A program made the position numbers and the translations under genes. A DNA stretch of 64,000 bases from Paraspadella gotoi (taxonomy: Eukaryota > Chaetognatha): the NCBI GenBank assembly GCA_051294375.1, contig CM119270.1, positions 3,607,957 through 3,671,956 on the forward strand. The letters are read 5' to 3'. The notes beneath the pieces are model-generated. The model did no database searches and was not told the DNA's origin. It worked only from the letters and a program-made list of their open reading frames with translations. This document shows, piece after piece, positions 22,615-32,837 of this stretch (within the stretch, counting starts at the first letter, position 1; each line of letters begins with the position of its first letter).

Positions 22615-24674
22615 ATGGAGAAGTTCCTTATCGTGATTTTGTTAGCGTCCCTCGTGATGGTCGCTTGCGGAGGTAAGGCCTCTTAAGGATGCGGTGAAAG
22701 CAGTGTCACACTTCCAGTTCCGCTGATCACATTAACTTTGTCGATTTAGGGAGAAATGAGTTTGATGGGGATTTCGCCGAAGAATCAGTAAATCGCTTGA
22801 GGCGAGAAAATCCTCCCGAGAAAGAGGTAAGTTTGGGTGGGGTAATATCAGTTTCCTTTTTACCATTTACATTCTCATCAGAATGTATGTCATAAATTTG
22901 AAATATTTTTAAATAAGACATCGATAAATAAGAGAAAAAAACCGATCAACTTGAAACACGATTTCTATGGTTTTTATGGTTTTTATCATCCTTTAGTTGG
23001 ACGAAACCGAGACTCTGAACGAGAACGAGGCCGTGAAAGAAAATTCGCCTTTGAAGAAATTGTCTTACAGTAAGTAAAGTTTTTTTTAAATATAGGGACT
23101 TGCAAATTCGACGACTAACGTGAATGAACTCCGCAATATAATAAATGTCATTTTTTTTATCAGTGAAAAAGCGAAATGACGCAGATACAGAAGAGTGTGA
23201 TAAAAATATGCGTAAGATATCATTAGCTATTTATTTTTTATTCATTTATTTATTTTTACCTATATATTTATTTAATATCATGGCCATGCATTTTTTTCAG
23301 TTGAAAACCACCATCACAAGACCTATATCACTTTTCTCTCGAACGATTTTGATAGCTGTGGATCAAAGATTTTCAATGAGAGCAATGCATGGGAGAAGTA
23401 CAAAAGGGGATTCAGCTTCGGTTAGAATTAAATTTTATATTCTTAAAATTATAATTCATATCTCAACCGTTAAGACAAATGATTTTTAGCTAAGACACTT
23501 TTTTTTTAATTATTTAAATGATTGGTTGGATATGCTATGTTTAAAACAGTTTGAAGTAAGAATGAGAAAGTATTTAATTACCAATAAATATTTTTAGGTA
23601 GTTTTTCCAGACCAAAGATAGTGATTATGTAGTTTTTCAGAGAGCTCATTCTGGAAAGATTTGAAGTTTCAATTTGTAATATTTTTGGCCTTTGCTTGCC
23701 ATAAGGAAATATAAGTTTCAAATTACAATTATTTATTGAGAAAAACACATTATTTCAAAGACTTCTGCTTCAGAAACAAAGAATTAAAATACAAACCATT
23801 GTTGGGATACAAAAAACAAAAGCGACGTCTATAAGTTAGGATTTTCTGAATTTTTAAATGCCAGCTTTCAGTTGCTTGCCTCTGTATTTTGTTTGTTTCT
23901 TTTCATAAAAAGCTACAATTTTCCCTTAAAACAGCAGGATTATTAATATGACATAATATTATTGTGATAAATATTCAAGAATAGTTGAGTATCTAAAATT
24001 TTTGGTATTAATGTAATTTTTATGATCATTTAATCTTGTTTTCCATAATCTTCCCGTCTCTCCAATATAACATTTCCCACATTGTAATAATAATTTTTCT
24101 CTTTAGGGAGAGAATTGTGGCTAGGATTGGACACTCTACACAGCCTGACCAAGACGGGAAAATGGAATTTGATTATAAAAATGAAATGGTGGAAAAAGGG
24201 CGAGTGGGGGAATGATGACAGCGAAGATGACCCAAAGCGGGGGGAGTGGGGACGCGCTGCTTATTGTAACTTTAAGGTAAGCGATCCAAATTAATCCAAA
24301 TAAAAATTATAAATAAATTTCTCTTTCTCTTCCCCTTGGCCTTACTCGCATTGAAGGTCAAAGATGAAGCGAGCAACTACCAGTGGACTTTCTCCAATTC
24401 CGTCGTTGTTGATAATCTCCATCTCGGCTGCGGAGTCATTGGTAACTACAACAACATGATGTTCTCGACGGCGGATCGAGACAATGACAAAATCTACAAA
24501 AAAAATTGCGCCCAAGTTATGGGAGGAGGATTTTGGCACAATGAATGCGGCCTCACGGAATTCTTTCGTCAGCACGGCATCAAGGAGGGCGGTTATGAAG
24601 ACAAAAAATATTGTTCCTCCAAAACGCAATGGTTCACTCCTTCAAAGATTATCATGGCGATCTTTCACGATTGA
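22615..24674 (+). CDS. Secreted fibrinogen-related domain protein, 7 exons, 287 aa
   Basis: Exons by GT-AG sites: 22615-22672, 22750-22826, 22997-23069, 23164-23211, 23301-23420, 24107-24276, 24357-24674. The frame stays open throughout, which supports the model. Residues 1-19 form a signal peptide (MEKFLIVILLASLVMVACG). Residues 20-85 are an acidic linker with an R-L-R-R basic site near 36-39. From about residue 86 the protein matches the fibrinogen C-terminal fold: W116-EKYKRGF, ELWLGLDTLHSLT (128-140), FSTADRDND (218-226, the Ca2+-site motif), C233-A...GGGFW...C246 and a C-terminal W274. Such proteins are extracellular lectins or signalling ligands (ficolin, FREP and angiopoietin-like families). 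No collagen or coiled coil is present. The N-terminal subdomain lacks a clear GGGWTVIQRR strand, and C179, C207 and C268 are extra. The ligand is unknown. Confidence 0.85.
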
Positions 24675-24723
24675 ATTGATCAGTACGGATTGTGTGAAAT
24701 TCTGGAATCTCATCTTCAACAAA

Positions 24724-24729
24724 AATAAA
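24724..24729 (+). promoter_or_regulatory. Polyadenylation signal AATAAA
   Basis: AATAAA lies 50 bp past the TGA stop of the fibrinogen-related gene, with a T-rich, GT-containing stretch just downstream. This is the usual arrangement for a 3' end. Confidence 0.7.
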
Positions 24730-24961
24730 ATCTAATTGAAACTTTTTCTTGTGAAACCTTTTTTTTAGAGATATTTAAGCAATATTTACCAATGTAGTTG
24801 TTAATTTCATAGTTTAACATTTTAATCACGTTACTGCTTCCTTATTTTTATTGCTTAAATGTATTTTACTATACTAACTGAATTTCAATTTTCTTTTAAT
24901 TTACCTCTCTCAATATTACTGACCTTAACCTGACCTTAACCTCTCTCTCTCTCTCTTTCTT

Positions 24962-25049
<88 letters not shown>

Positions 25050-25207
25050 GTCACGATGAAGAAGGCTAACATTTTGCATAAAAAGAGTAAAGAAATTTCC
25101 CACTTCAAAATGACGGGGAACAAACCATTTTATTTATAAAAAGTTAATACCGCTTAACTCACTGTACCACCTCCAACATTAGTTGATTTTTTGTTATTAC
25201 AATTTTT
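24730..25207. other. Intergenic DNA with CT microsatellite
   Basis: A CT microsatellite with short interruptions spans about 24941-25046. It is preceded by a tandem TGACCTTAACC pair. No gene is seen. Confidence 0.7.
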
Positions 25208-25409
25208 AGTCGGATCTGCTTATCAGCAGATTCCGACTCTATAATTCACTTTGTCTGTCCGTCGGTCCCACCCCAAAATATTGCTGGTAAATAATTATTA
25301 TCATATCAGAACCTCGAATTATGATAAATTATGCAAAAAAATTATGTCCGTTCGTCCGTCCGTCCGTCCGTCCGTCCGTCTGTCCGTCCAACCTTAGCAA
25401 AAAACTCCA

Positions 25410-25860
25410 ATTACTCGTGATTGGATGGATGGATTGGTATGAAATTTTGTGTGTGGGTAGGAAACTGTGTGATTGAGATATGCAGTTTCGATGGAATCGT
25501 GCGAGTGGAAATTTGTTTAAATGGAAAAAACAAAAAATCTATTTCACTATTTGAATGCCAATTGCTCTTGATTGGATAGGGCAATTGACTTGTAATTTTG
25601 TATGATGGTAGGAAAGTGTGTGATTGAGCTGGATATAAAGTTTCGATCGAATCGTGCGAGTGGAAATGAGTTAAGATGGAAAAAACAAAAGTCATTTTTA
25701 CTTGAAGTATTTTTACTTAAATTTACTCATAATTATTATGTTTATTAAAAATTGGATAGATAAATTGAATTGGAATTTTGTGTGTGGTGATAAAGCTGGA
25801 TATAAATTTTTTGATGGAATCGTAGGAGTGGAAAAGAGTTCAAATTAGAAAACCAAAAGA
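25410..25860. repeat. Three tandem units of about 150 bp
   Basis: Three diverged units share GATTGGAT, GAATTTTGTGTGTGG, GGAAAGTGTGTGATTGAG, GATATAAAGTTTCGATGGAA and TCGTGCGAGTGGAAA. Units start near 25415, 25565 and 25745. The third has lost part of the middle. It lies inside the element above. Confidence 0.75.
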
Positions 25861-25929
25861 CACATTTATTTGAATTTTTTAAAGTTTCTCTCTCTGATTG
25901 ATTGATTGATTGATTGATTGACATAAATA

Positions 25930-26335
25930 TGCCAGTTGACCAAATTCTGCAAGTTGACCAAATTATGCCAGTTGACCAAATTATATCAGTTGACCAAATT
26001 CTGCAAGTTGACCAAATTATGCCAGTTGATAAAATTATGCCAGTTGACCAAATTATGCCGGTTGACCAAATTATGTTAATTGACCAAATTATGTCAGTTG
26101 ACCAAATTATGTCAGTTGAACAAATTATGTTAGTTAACCAAATTATGTCAGTTAAACAAATTAAGTCAGTTGACCAAATTATGTCAGTTGACCAAATTAT
26201 GTCAGTTGACCAAATTATGTCAGTTAACCAAATTATTTCAGTTGACCAAATTATGCCATCTGACAAAATTATGTCAGTTGACCAAATTATGCCAGTTGAC
26301 CAAATAATGCAAGTTGATTAAATTATGCAAGTTAA
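25930..26335. repeat. 18-bp tandem array, about 22 copies
   Basis: The unit is AGTTGACCAAATTATGTC, with point variants and few indels, preceded by a (GATT)n run at 25896-25920. Because 18 is a multiple of three, a frame stays open on each strand (VDQIMS hexapeptides on plus, STDIIW on minus). This is an artefact of the period and not evidence of a protein. Confidence 0.95.
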
Positions 26336-26400
26336 CCAAGTCAGCTTATTACCACTTAATTATCGTAGGCCGATCCGACATTGTTTGCTCAAACTTGTTT

Positions 26401-27300
26401 CTTTGATGAATTCCTTTTTAATGAACATTCGAGTATAGTATTGATAATAAAAATATTTTTTGTTACTTAATTTTATAGAATAGTATAGTGTAGTATAGTA
26501 TAGTATAGTATAGTATTGAAAATAAAAATATTTTTGTTACTTATTTTTATCATAATAATGATACATGGTGACAATTTTACAAGCGCCGGTAGAAATATGC
26601 TGTCATTTGCAAACCAGTGGTTATTTCATTGATTTTAAAAATTAGTTAAGTAGAAAATACTAAAACTATTTATGTGTTAAAATTTTATATTGATCAGTTA
26701 AGATATGCCTTGACAATGAGTGGAGAAAGTTGGCTTGTCAAAACGGGTTTCATTTTCCAACTCACTGTTTTTAAATTAAATTTTTTTTTTAACTTTTAGC
26801 ACTTTTTTAAACAAAGTATTTATTAAAATATTAACAATATTTAGGGTGCTGAGCGCAATTTTTTTGAATTTTTAAAAATCCGTCCAATGGGGACACAAAC
26901 TAACCTTCCTGCATCCATTACTCACAGCTGAGCTGATTCCAACTCCTAGTTTGAGAGATATCCACTCCCTCCAGTTTATCGAGTAAAGAAAAAAGTTACT
27001 GCATCCGGCTCCAGCTCCAAAGCATCGAGCATAAATTATTATTCTCTTCTTTTTTTTTTTTAATTAGTCACCACAATTTTTCATGCGCCTTTTTATAACC
27101 ATTTCGACGACAAAGCGTCAATCATTCAGGCGCCTTTTTTTCCTATTAAGGCGCCTAAATGTCAATTCACGCGCCCTTTTTTCTCCTATTTAGGCGCCCT
27201 CGTTTCCGTCTTTTTATTTTTCATTCGGTAGCGCGTGAGTCGTCGGCGCGAAATTGATGACGTCACTCGTCCCTCGTCACTTTTTTTCCATCGCGAGTTG
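26401..27300. other. Gene-free DNA
   Basis: A TATAG pentanucleotide run spans about 26480-26516. At 27080-27200 a word GGCGCCTTTTTT/GGCGCC recurs four times. No gene is seen. Confidence 0.65.
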
Positions 27301-27786
27301 TAAGAAGGGGGGGCGGCTGGGGTGGAAAAGGGGGGGAGAGGGTCAGGGGTGGCGGTAGAAGCTGGGGTGCTGGAGGTTGAAGGAGCCGCGTTGGTCAGGG
27401 AGTTACAACCGGTTCTTTTGATTACTGGACCACCGCCCACCTTCTTTTTAATTGCGTTCTGCTCGACGACTTACCCTTTTTCTATTCGGGGGGGGGTGAA
27501 GAAGGTGAGGCAAAGGTGAAGGCGGAGTGAGAGTCGCACTGGGACGAGGGTGAAGGGGAGCCGGGCGGAGGAAGAGGAGCAAAAAAGGGTGGAGCGTGAA
27601 GGAGGAAGCATTTGGCCAAGAGAAGCGAAAGGAGCATCGGGGAAAAGAAGGTTTTACGATGGCGCGTAATTTAATCGTCCATCGCCGCAGAGCAGGTTGG
27701 GGGGGTGGGGAGGTGGTTATGGGGGGGAGAGGGGGGGGGAAAGAAGATGACAGTAGATAAATAGGATGGGCGCTTGTGAGAGGATA
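27301..27786. other. G-rich tract on the plus strand
   Basis: Runs of five to eight G recur at 27307, 27331, 27489, 27700 and 27721-27740, with many GGGG and GGTGG words between them. G-quadruplex formation is plausible. No gene is seen. Confidence 0.7.
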
Positions 27787-27868
27787 AATAGTGAAAGTTC
27801 ACTCACGACGACGACAACAACGACAACAACAACGACAACGAAGAAAATGTCGATGAGGAGGTGCTCCC

Positions 27869-27904
<36 letters not shown>

Positions 27905-27940
27905 TGATAACGATGATAACGAAGACGACGACGACAGCAC
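27787..27940. repeat. (ACG/ACA)n triplet tract
   Basis: Interrupted GACGAC, AACAAC and GATGAC triplets. The Thr-rich and Arg/His-rich frames through it are artefacts. Confidence 0.85.
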
Positions 27941-28867
27941 GTGTCCCAGGATCTACGCGCGCGAACGAATTTGAAAGAAGAGAGAGACCAACCAGTCTCA
28001 GTGGCGCCCGACCCCAGGCGCGTGAGAGAGGCGCCCGTCGGAGACGCGTCGAGTGCGTGCGGATATTGTGCGTGAGTGCGTGCGGAGTAATGGTGAGTGT
28101 GTGCGAAAGTGAGTGCGTCGAGAACTTGTTGCGCGTTAGTCAATGATTCGCAAGCAAAAGTTGACGAGAGGAGCCGATTTCGAAATGAGTGGCTTGCGGA
28201 GTTTGGGATTAGGCTATAAGAGTCTCACTGTCGTTTTTATTAAACTTAGTTGTTAAAATAGATTTCATTTGGGTACTGTTTTCATAGGAATTATAAATTA
28301 TATATGAGTGGTTCGAGTCTTCATCGTCGTCGTCGTCGTCATCGTCGTCGTCGTCGTCGTCGTCATTCTTCGGATTTTGAAATTGAAATTGAAGGTCGCG
28401 GGATTTGAAAGAAAGATGGAAAAGGTGAGTGAGGAAGAAGAGAAAATAAGGAAAAGGAAAAAAAGAGAAAACGAGAAAAGAAAGGAAATGAAATTAAAAA
28501 AAAAAAGGCAAAGGAAAATTAATTAAGGAAGAGAGGAATAAAGAAAGAAAATAAAGAAAAAGAAAGAAAATGAAAGATAAAGGAAAATTTAAAAATAAAA
28601 GAGAGAAAAAAAAAAGAATTGTAAAGAAATGAGAACAAAAAGAAGACGAGAGGAAAGTAAAAAAAACAAAAGCCGAGGTACAAAAGGGGGAAGGGCAGGG
28701 GGGGGGGGCGGTTTCAAGACGAGTGAGTATTACCTCCTTACCCACTGGGTATTGGGTAAGGAGGTAAGTTTTGAAGGTAGAGAGAAGAATTGTGTCTCGC
28801 TAGACGTGAGGAAGGATCTTAGTTTCACGGGAGAAGTAAGGATGGACGATTTGAATGGTGAATACTG
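27941..28867. other. Gene-free DNA with small simple repeats
   Basis: GTGCGTGAGTGCGTGCG-like words lie at about 28045-28130. A TCG triplet run occupies 28321-28364. An A-rich purine block spans 28430-28680, and a G run lies near 28700. Nothing is recognised as a gene. Confidence 0.65.
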
Positions 28868-29060
28868 AATACAGTGAATAGTGAATGGTTTATTGTGAAT
28901 GGCGTATTGTGTACTGTGAATGGTATATTGTGTACGGTGTATTGTGAATGGTGTCTTGTGAACGGTGTATAGTGACTGGTGTATTGTGAGCGGTGAATAG
29001 CGAGTGGTGAATTGTGAATGGTTTATTGTGAACGGTGTATTGTGAATGGTGTATTGTGGC
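28868..29060. repeat. 14-bp minisatellite
   Basis: About 13 units of GTGAATGGTGTATT with point variants (GAACGG, TTTATT, GTACGG). Confidence 0.9.
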
Positions 29061-29124
29061 TTGATAACTCAAGAGTCAGGATTGGGATCGACAAAAAGGA
29101 CTACGATAATTTGAACAATTGTTT

Positions 29125-29225
29125 AGGGTTTCGGTCAGGGATAAGGTTAAATTAGGGGATAGATATTAGGGTCAGTGATTAGGGATTAGGATTGGGATTA
29201 AAGTTAGGGATTAGGGTTAGGATTA
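29125..29225. repeat. Degenerate TTAGGG-like interstitial repeat
   Basis: Repeated words TTAGGG, TTAGGATT, TTAGGGATT and TTAGGGTT with TCAGGG variants over 100 bp. It resembles decayed telomeric repeat but is too irregular to be certain. Confidence 0.5.
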
Positions 29226-29894
29226 ACAAAAAAAATTCTGGCTCGCTGGGTGACTCAGCGAGAGAAAGAATTAAGCCTCCGTCAGGATCGGGATCGACAG
29301 AAACAACGACGATAATTTGAACGATGGAGGATGCAGTAGCGACGGTGAGAGCGATGACAAAAGGAGTGACGCATAAAGAAACGAGTTTTGTGCGTGTTCT
29401 TGAGTCCGCTGCTTCAGGAGCCGCAGCAAGGGGGCTTCGATGAATAAAAGTGCCGAAAATTATCCTTTTAATTATTGACTCTTTAAAGATGAATTTGGTG
29501 AACGGACAGACTGATTAACGGAGATGGATCACGCAATTATTAATTTTCTTTATATCTCCAAATACATATTAAATTTGTTACGAAATAACAAGCCTTTATA
29601 TTACGATGATTACCCATTTCTCTACTTTTATGTCGATTGCTCTTTTGTCGGTTTTTCCTTGTACGGCAAGTGCCTTAAGTTTCAGCGATTAGCGACATCT
29701 TTGGTTTCGATTATGTACAAAGGTATATATTTAAGTACAGACTCCGATTGGCGGTTTGTCGCGGGCGCTGATTGGCTGCCGGGCTCGCGGGGCTAAATGC
29801 GAGTGCCAACGTGTAGCCATATTTGGTTAGCTCAGTTCACCACTTGCTTTTTAACGGCTTTTTTAAGTGCTGTTAAATTCAATATATAGATATT
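29226..29894. other. Gene-free DNA
   Basis: A 90-codon plus-strand frame at 29524-29796 has no recognisable motif and no supporting context. I do not call it a gene. Confidence 0.5.
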
Positions 29895-30275
29895 CGGAGA
29901 TCTTTTAAGTTTCTACTTGCTGTGAAAGAAGCAACCTTTTTGCACCATTTTGGCTTCAGAAACAAGTAAGAACCGTCTCTTTAAACTTTATATATATTTG
30001 CTGAGTTTGTATTAAATTTTTTGTTATCTTTGCCCAGGACTTCTAACATACTTAAACTTGGTTTCGTCAAGTCCCGGGCTTCAGTTCTGTGCCGTCTTTG
30101 GTGGCTAAGGCTTATCGATACTGCCATTTCTGTGAGACATTGTCGCCGCCATCCTGAGCGTCTTGACCGGGGCCATCGTCACCTCCGCGCTACTCTACCT
30201 AATTCCGAGTTCTTCGTGAGCGTAGAGTTGCCCAAGTTAGAACTCAAAGAAACATTGCGACTCTTAGAAACAACA
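29895..30275 (+). repeat. Dispersed segment with conserved mini-intron, copy 2
   Basis: The partner of 8690-9200. Putative donor at 29966 (CAA|GTAAGAA), acceptor ending at 30037 (TGCCCAG|GACTTCTAA), 72 nt. The downstream GC-rich part includes GCCGCCATCCTGAGCGTCTT at about 30148. That part faintly resembles the histone H2A/H2A.Z core (Ala-Ala-Ile-Leu-Glu), with frameshifts and extra bases. The H2A link is weak; the homology between the two copies is the firm observation. Confidence 0.5.
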
Positions 30276-30689
30276 TTGATACATCTTGTTGAGTATCTCA
30301 TAATCACAAACTAACACTTTTCACCTTTATACTTTAGAAATAGTTTTTCCGACAGTAATTTAGTCCACTGTCCCCTAACGGGTTTCTCGTGACAATTCCC
30401 TTTTTATCCTTTCTAACCGCCTGAAATTCTTGCCTAATAATTAACAATCAGTTCTTATATTTATAGCTTATCTATTTTAAAAATACATTTTTATGGCGAT
30501 CACGCAAAAAATAACCATTGCAATTATAACAGACATGATAAACTGGAAATCAACTGGACCAAATATACGGAAACGAATATAAGATAATATACAATGGACA
30601 GTTATACATAAATGTACATACTAGTGACAACATGCGAATTGGTTTTTATGACTAATGACTACAAGTGTGCGACCATACTACATCACTGA
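30276..30689. other. Gene-free AT-rich DNA
   Basis: No coding or RNA signal is seen. Confidence 0.5.
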
Positions 30690-30798
30690 CATTGATGATT
30701 AAAATTATAAATTCGTGAGTCTGTTAAATGTTTGTACGAAATCGTCTTGAAATGAAATGTGGTAAGGTTGGTTATCTTAGGTTAATATTTCCGATGCA

Positions 30799-31482
30799 TT
30801 ATTGAAAGTAAGTTTGCTTTTGCCCTAATTGTTGTTCCTGAACCAGCTTCGCCGCCATTTGCCCTTTGATGAATAATATTTTTTTCCAAACTTTTAATCT
30901 TTCTTCTTCAGTTATCGGATTTCTGAGGAATCCTTTCTGAAATCGGTTCATGTTTATCATGAAGAAGGCGACATTGTCTTCATTAAGATGAATGTGATCG
31001 CAAGAATGAAAGAGTCGAGAGGCGAAATCTCGTGAAGGAGTCCCGATCGATTTTCTACGAGTCGAGGGAACATCGGCGCGACAAACCATGAAAGATTGTG
31101 GTGGCATGGAGGCTTGCCGCGCCCTGACGTTAAGATTTGCGGAGATTTGCGGCGCCGAGGACAGCGTCGCCGAACGTTGCGGCGCGGAAGTATGCGACGC
31201 CGGGGTTGTGGGTCGGACGAAGTGATGCATCACCGGCGTCTCCTCCTGCAGCGGATCGCCCGCGCTGACGGCCGCCATTTCGATTAGATTGAAGGATCTC
31301 GGTTCAAAAGACGGTTGCTGCTGCGATGCCGCCACGGGCTTTGGCAACGCCGGGGTGGCGACGGCGGACGGAGTGGCGAAGCTAACCCTAGCTCTTTTCG
31401 GCACCGGGACATAAGGATCTAGATCGAAGTCCAGCAACGGCAAAGGTTCGAGAGGGCGTTTGTTGGAGACTCTGCTTTCCAT
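30799..31482 (-). CDS. Uncharacterised single-exon protein, 227 aa
   Basis: Starts at the ATG whose complement ends at 31482 and stops at TAA (30799-30801). I do not recognise the family. The N-terminal third is Pro-rich and contains P28-KRARV-33, which fits a monopartite nuclear localisation signal. The middle (about 45-150) is rich in Ala, Ser, Thr, Gln and Pro and looks disordered. The C-terminal part (about 165-220) is charged and looks helical (EDNVAFFMINMNRFQKGF, then ITEEERLKVWKKILFIKGQM). Composition is balanced, unlike the low-complexity frames elsewhere. Equivalent frames in units B and C are broken by indels. No TATA box or polyadenylation signal could be assigned. It could also be an exon of a larger gene. 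Confidence 0.5.
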   Translation of the reverse strand: MESRVSNKRPLEPLPLLDFDLDPYVPVPKRARVSFATPSAVATPALPKPVAASQQQPSFEPRSFNLIEMAAVSAGDPLQEETPVMHHFVRPTTPASHTSAPQRSATLSSAPQISANLNVRARQASMPPQSFMVCRADVPSTRRKSIGTPSRDFASRLFHSCDHIHLNEDNVAFFMINMNRFQKGFLRNPITEEERLKVWKKILFIKGQMAAKLVQEQQLGQKQTYFQ

Positions 31483-32518
31483 GATTGTATTTAAGAAATT
31501 TAAAAATAGATTTAGCAGGTATAATTTAAAACAGTTTTTTATAAATATTTTGAAGAGAATTAGGGTGCAGTTATTAAATGGAGATGTACGTAGGTTGATT
31601 AAATTAATTTAATTTGTAGTGACTTTAGTTTAGTTATTTTTAGAATTTCGAATAACTAATGGGTAAATAGAACCGTTCTGTTTGTGATCGAAAGCGTAAA
31701 TGAAAGCGAGCGAGTCTTCGTCGCATTCGCCCTCCTCTTCCTCTTCCTCCTCTTACCCGATTGGCTCTCGACGTTTTCCCCTCGACCAATGAATGCGAGT
31801 TACCTTACCTTTGAGACGACTTACGATCGCTCTCTCTCTCCTCTTCCTTTCTCCTCTTTCTCCGTTCCGGTCAATCCCCACGGTCACTTTGCCCTAGCTT
31901 TGGCAATGACCTTAGACTGACCTTACAAATCAATAGGTCCGAGGAGACTGAAAGATTTTGTGACCTCGCGTCCGGTCACTTTTCCCTGGTCATATAGTTG
32001 ACCTTTTCGGACCAGCCTTTTCACCGTTCTAGTCGCTTTTTTTTTTAGACGAAAACCTCGTCTTTTGTTATTCGATCATAATCGTTTCTCTGGAAAAGGT
32101 CGGCCGAATGGAACCGTAGTTTTTACGACATTGATTTCGCCATTTATTTATTCTGTTCAATAATAAATTTATGCACGATTTATTCAAGATTTATTCGACA
32201 TTTACGTCATTTGAGATTTAGAAAACCTTGCTCCATGTTAAAGCCAGTTCAATCTACAGCCGACCAATCGAACGCGCGACCCTCGAGGCCTAGAAAATAA
32301 TAGACATTTTCTACAGTAAAATCTACGTTACCCGTCACGCGGAATCCCCGTTCAAAAAATGTTAGACTAATTTAATAATTGAATATTTTAATTTCTAATT
32401 GGTTGTACCAATTTCATATATTTTTTTGGCTCGTTATTCCGACTAAATACTTGAAAGATTTTCTCTCAAATTTACAATAAAAATAATTTATCTTTTATGA
32501 ATCAATTTTATTTCGACT

Positions 32519-32815
32519 TTTTCACTTTTTCACATGACGTGACATGACTAATGACATGACTACAATAACTTTCTTAGACGGTCTAGTGTCTAATGTGTAT
32601 CTATGACCCGCAATGCATAGGAATTCCGTCTTTTATTCTTTATAGTTTTTAGGATTTCCTGAAGGCGGCGCGAGCAGTCACTTAAATTTGAGGATTTTTC
32701 CTTCTTAACGAGTTATGAGCATTTAACATAAGTCGGACAGACCGACGGAAAGACATACCGACCGACGGAAAGACATACCGACCGACCGACAGACGAAGTT
32801 GATGACGGGAGGTGC
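32519..32815. repeat. About 280-bp dispersed repeat inside unit A
   Basis: Shares TGACATGACTA, AACTTTCTTAG, ATTCCGTCTTTTATT, GTTTTAGGATTTCCTGAAGG, CGGCGCGAGCAGTC and a (GACCGACGGAAAGACATACC)n tail with 59040-59330. It is therefore an independent repeat family, present also in B (about 36465-36805) and C (about 46785-47125). Confidence 0.7.
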
Positions 32816-32837
32816 AACTCCTCAAAGGTTGAGGTGG

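Larger units (their letters stand above)
25208..26400. mobile_element. Non-autonomous repeat element with complementary ends, long copy
   Basis: The left end is an imperfect palindrome, AGTCGGATCTGCT then AGCAGATTCCGACT (25208-25238). The right end is GGCCGATCCGACATTGTTTG, then CTCAAACTTGTTT (to 26400). GTCGGATC and GATCCGAC are inverted copies. The same left and right ends bound 58594-58884, which defines a family. Inside lie a GTCC tetranucleotide run (about 25347-25390), three tandem units of roughly 150 bp and an 18-bp array. No transposase or reverse transcriptase is present. The architecture recalls short Helitron-derived elements with internal tandem repeats, but the diagnostic TC...CTRR ends were not seen. 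Confidence 0.55.

Noticed and set aside
25745-26266. 173-codon minus-strand frame and its plus-strand mirror
   Set aside because: Both are consequences of an 18-bp tandem repeat with no stop codon in the unit.
28300-28325. GGTTCGAGTCT resembling a tRNA B box
   Set aside because: No A box at the right distance and no cloverleaf can be drawn.
29524-29796. 90-codon plus-strand frame with mixed composition
   Set aside because: No recognisable motif, signal peptide, splice context or second copy; length is within chance for AT-rich DNA.
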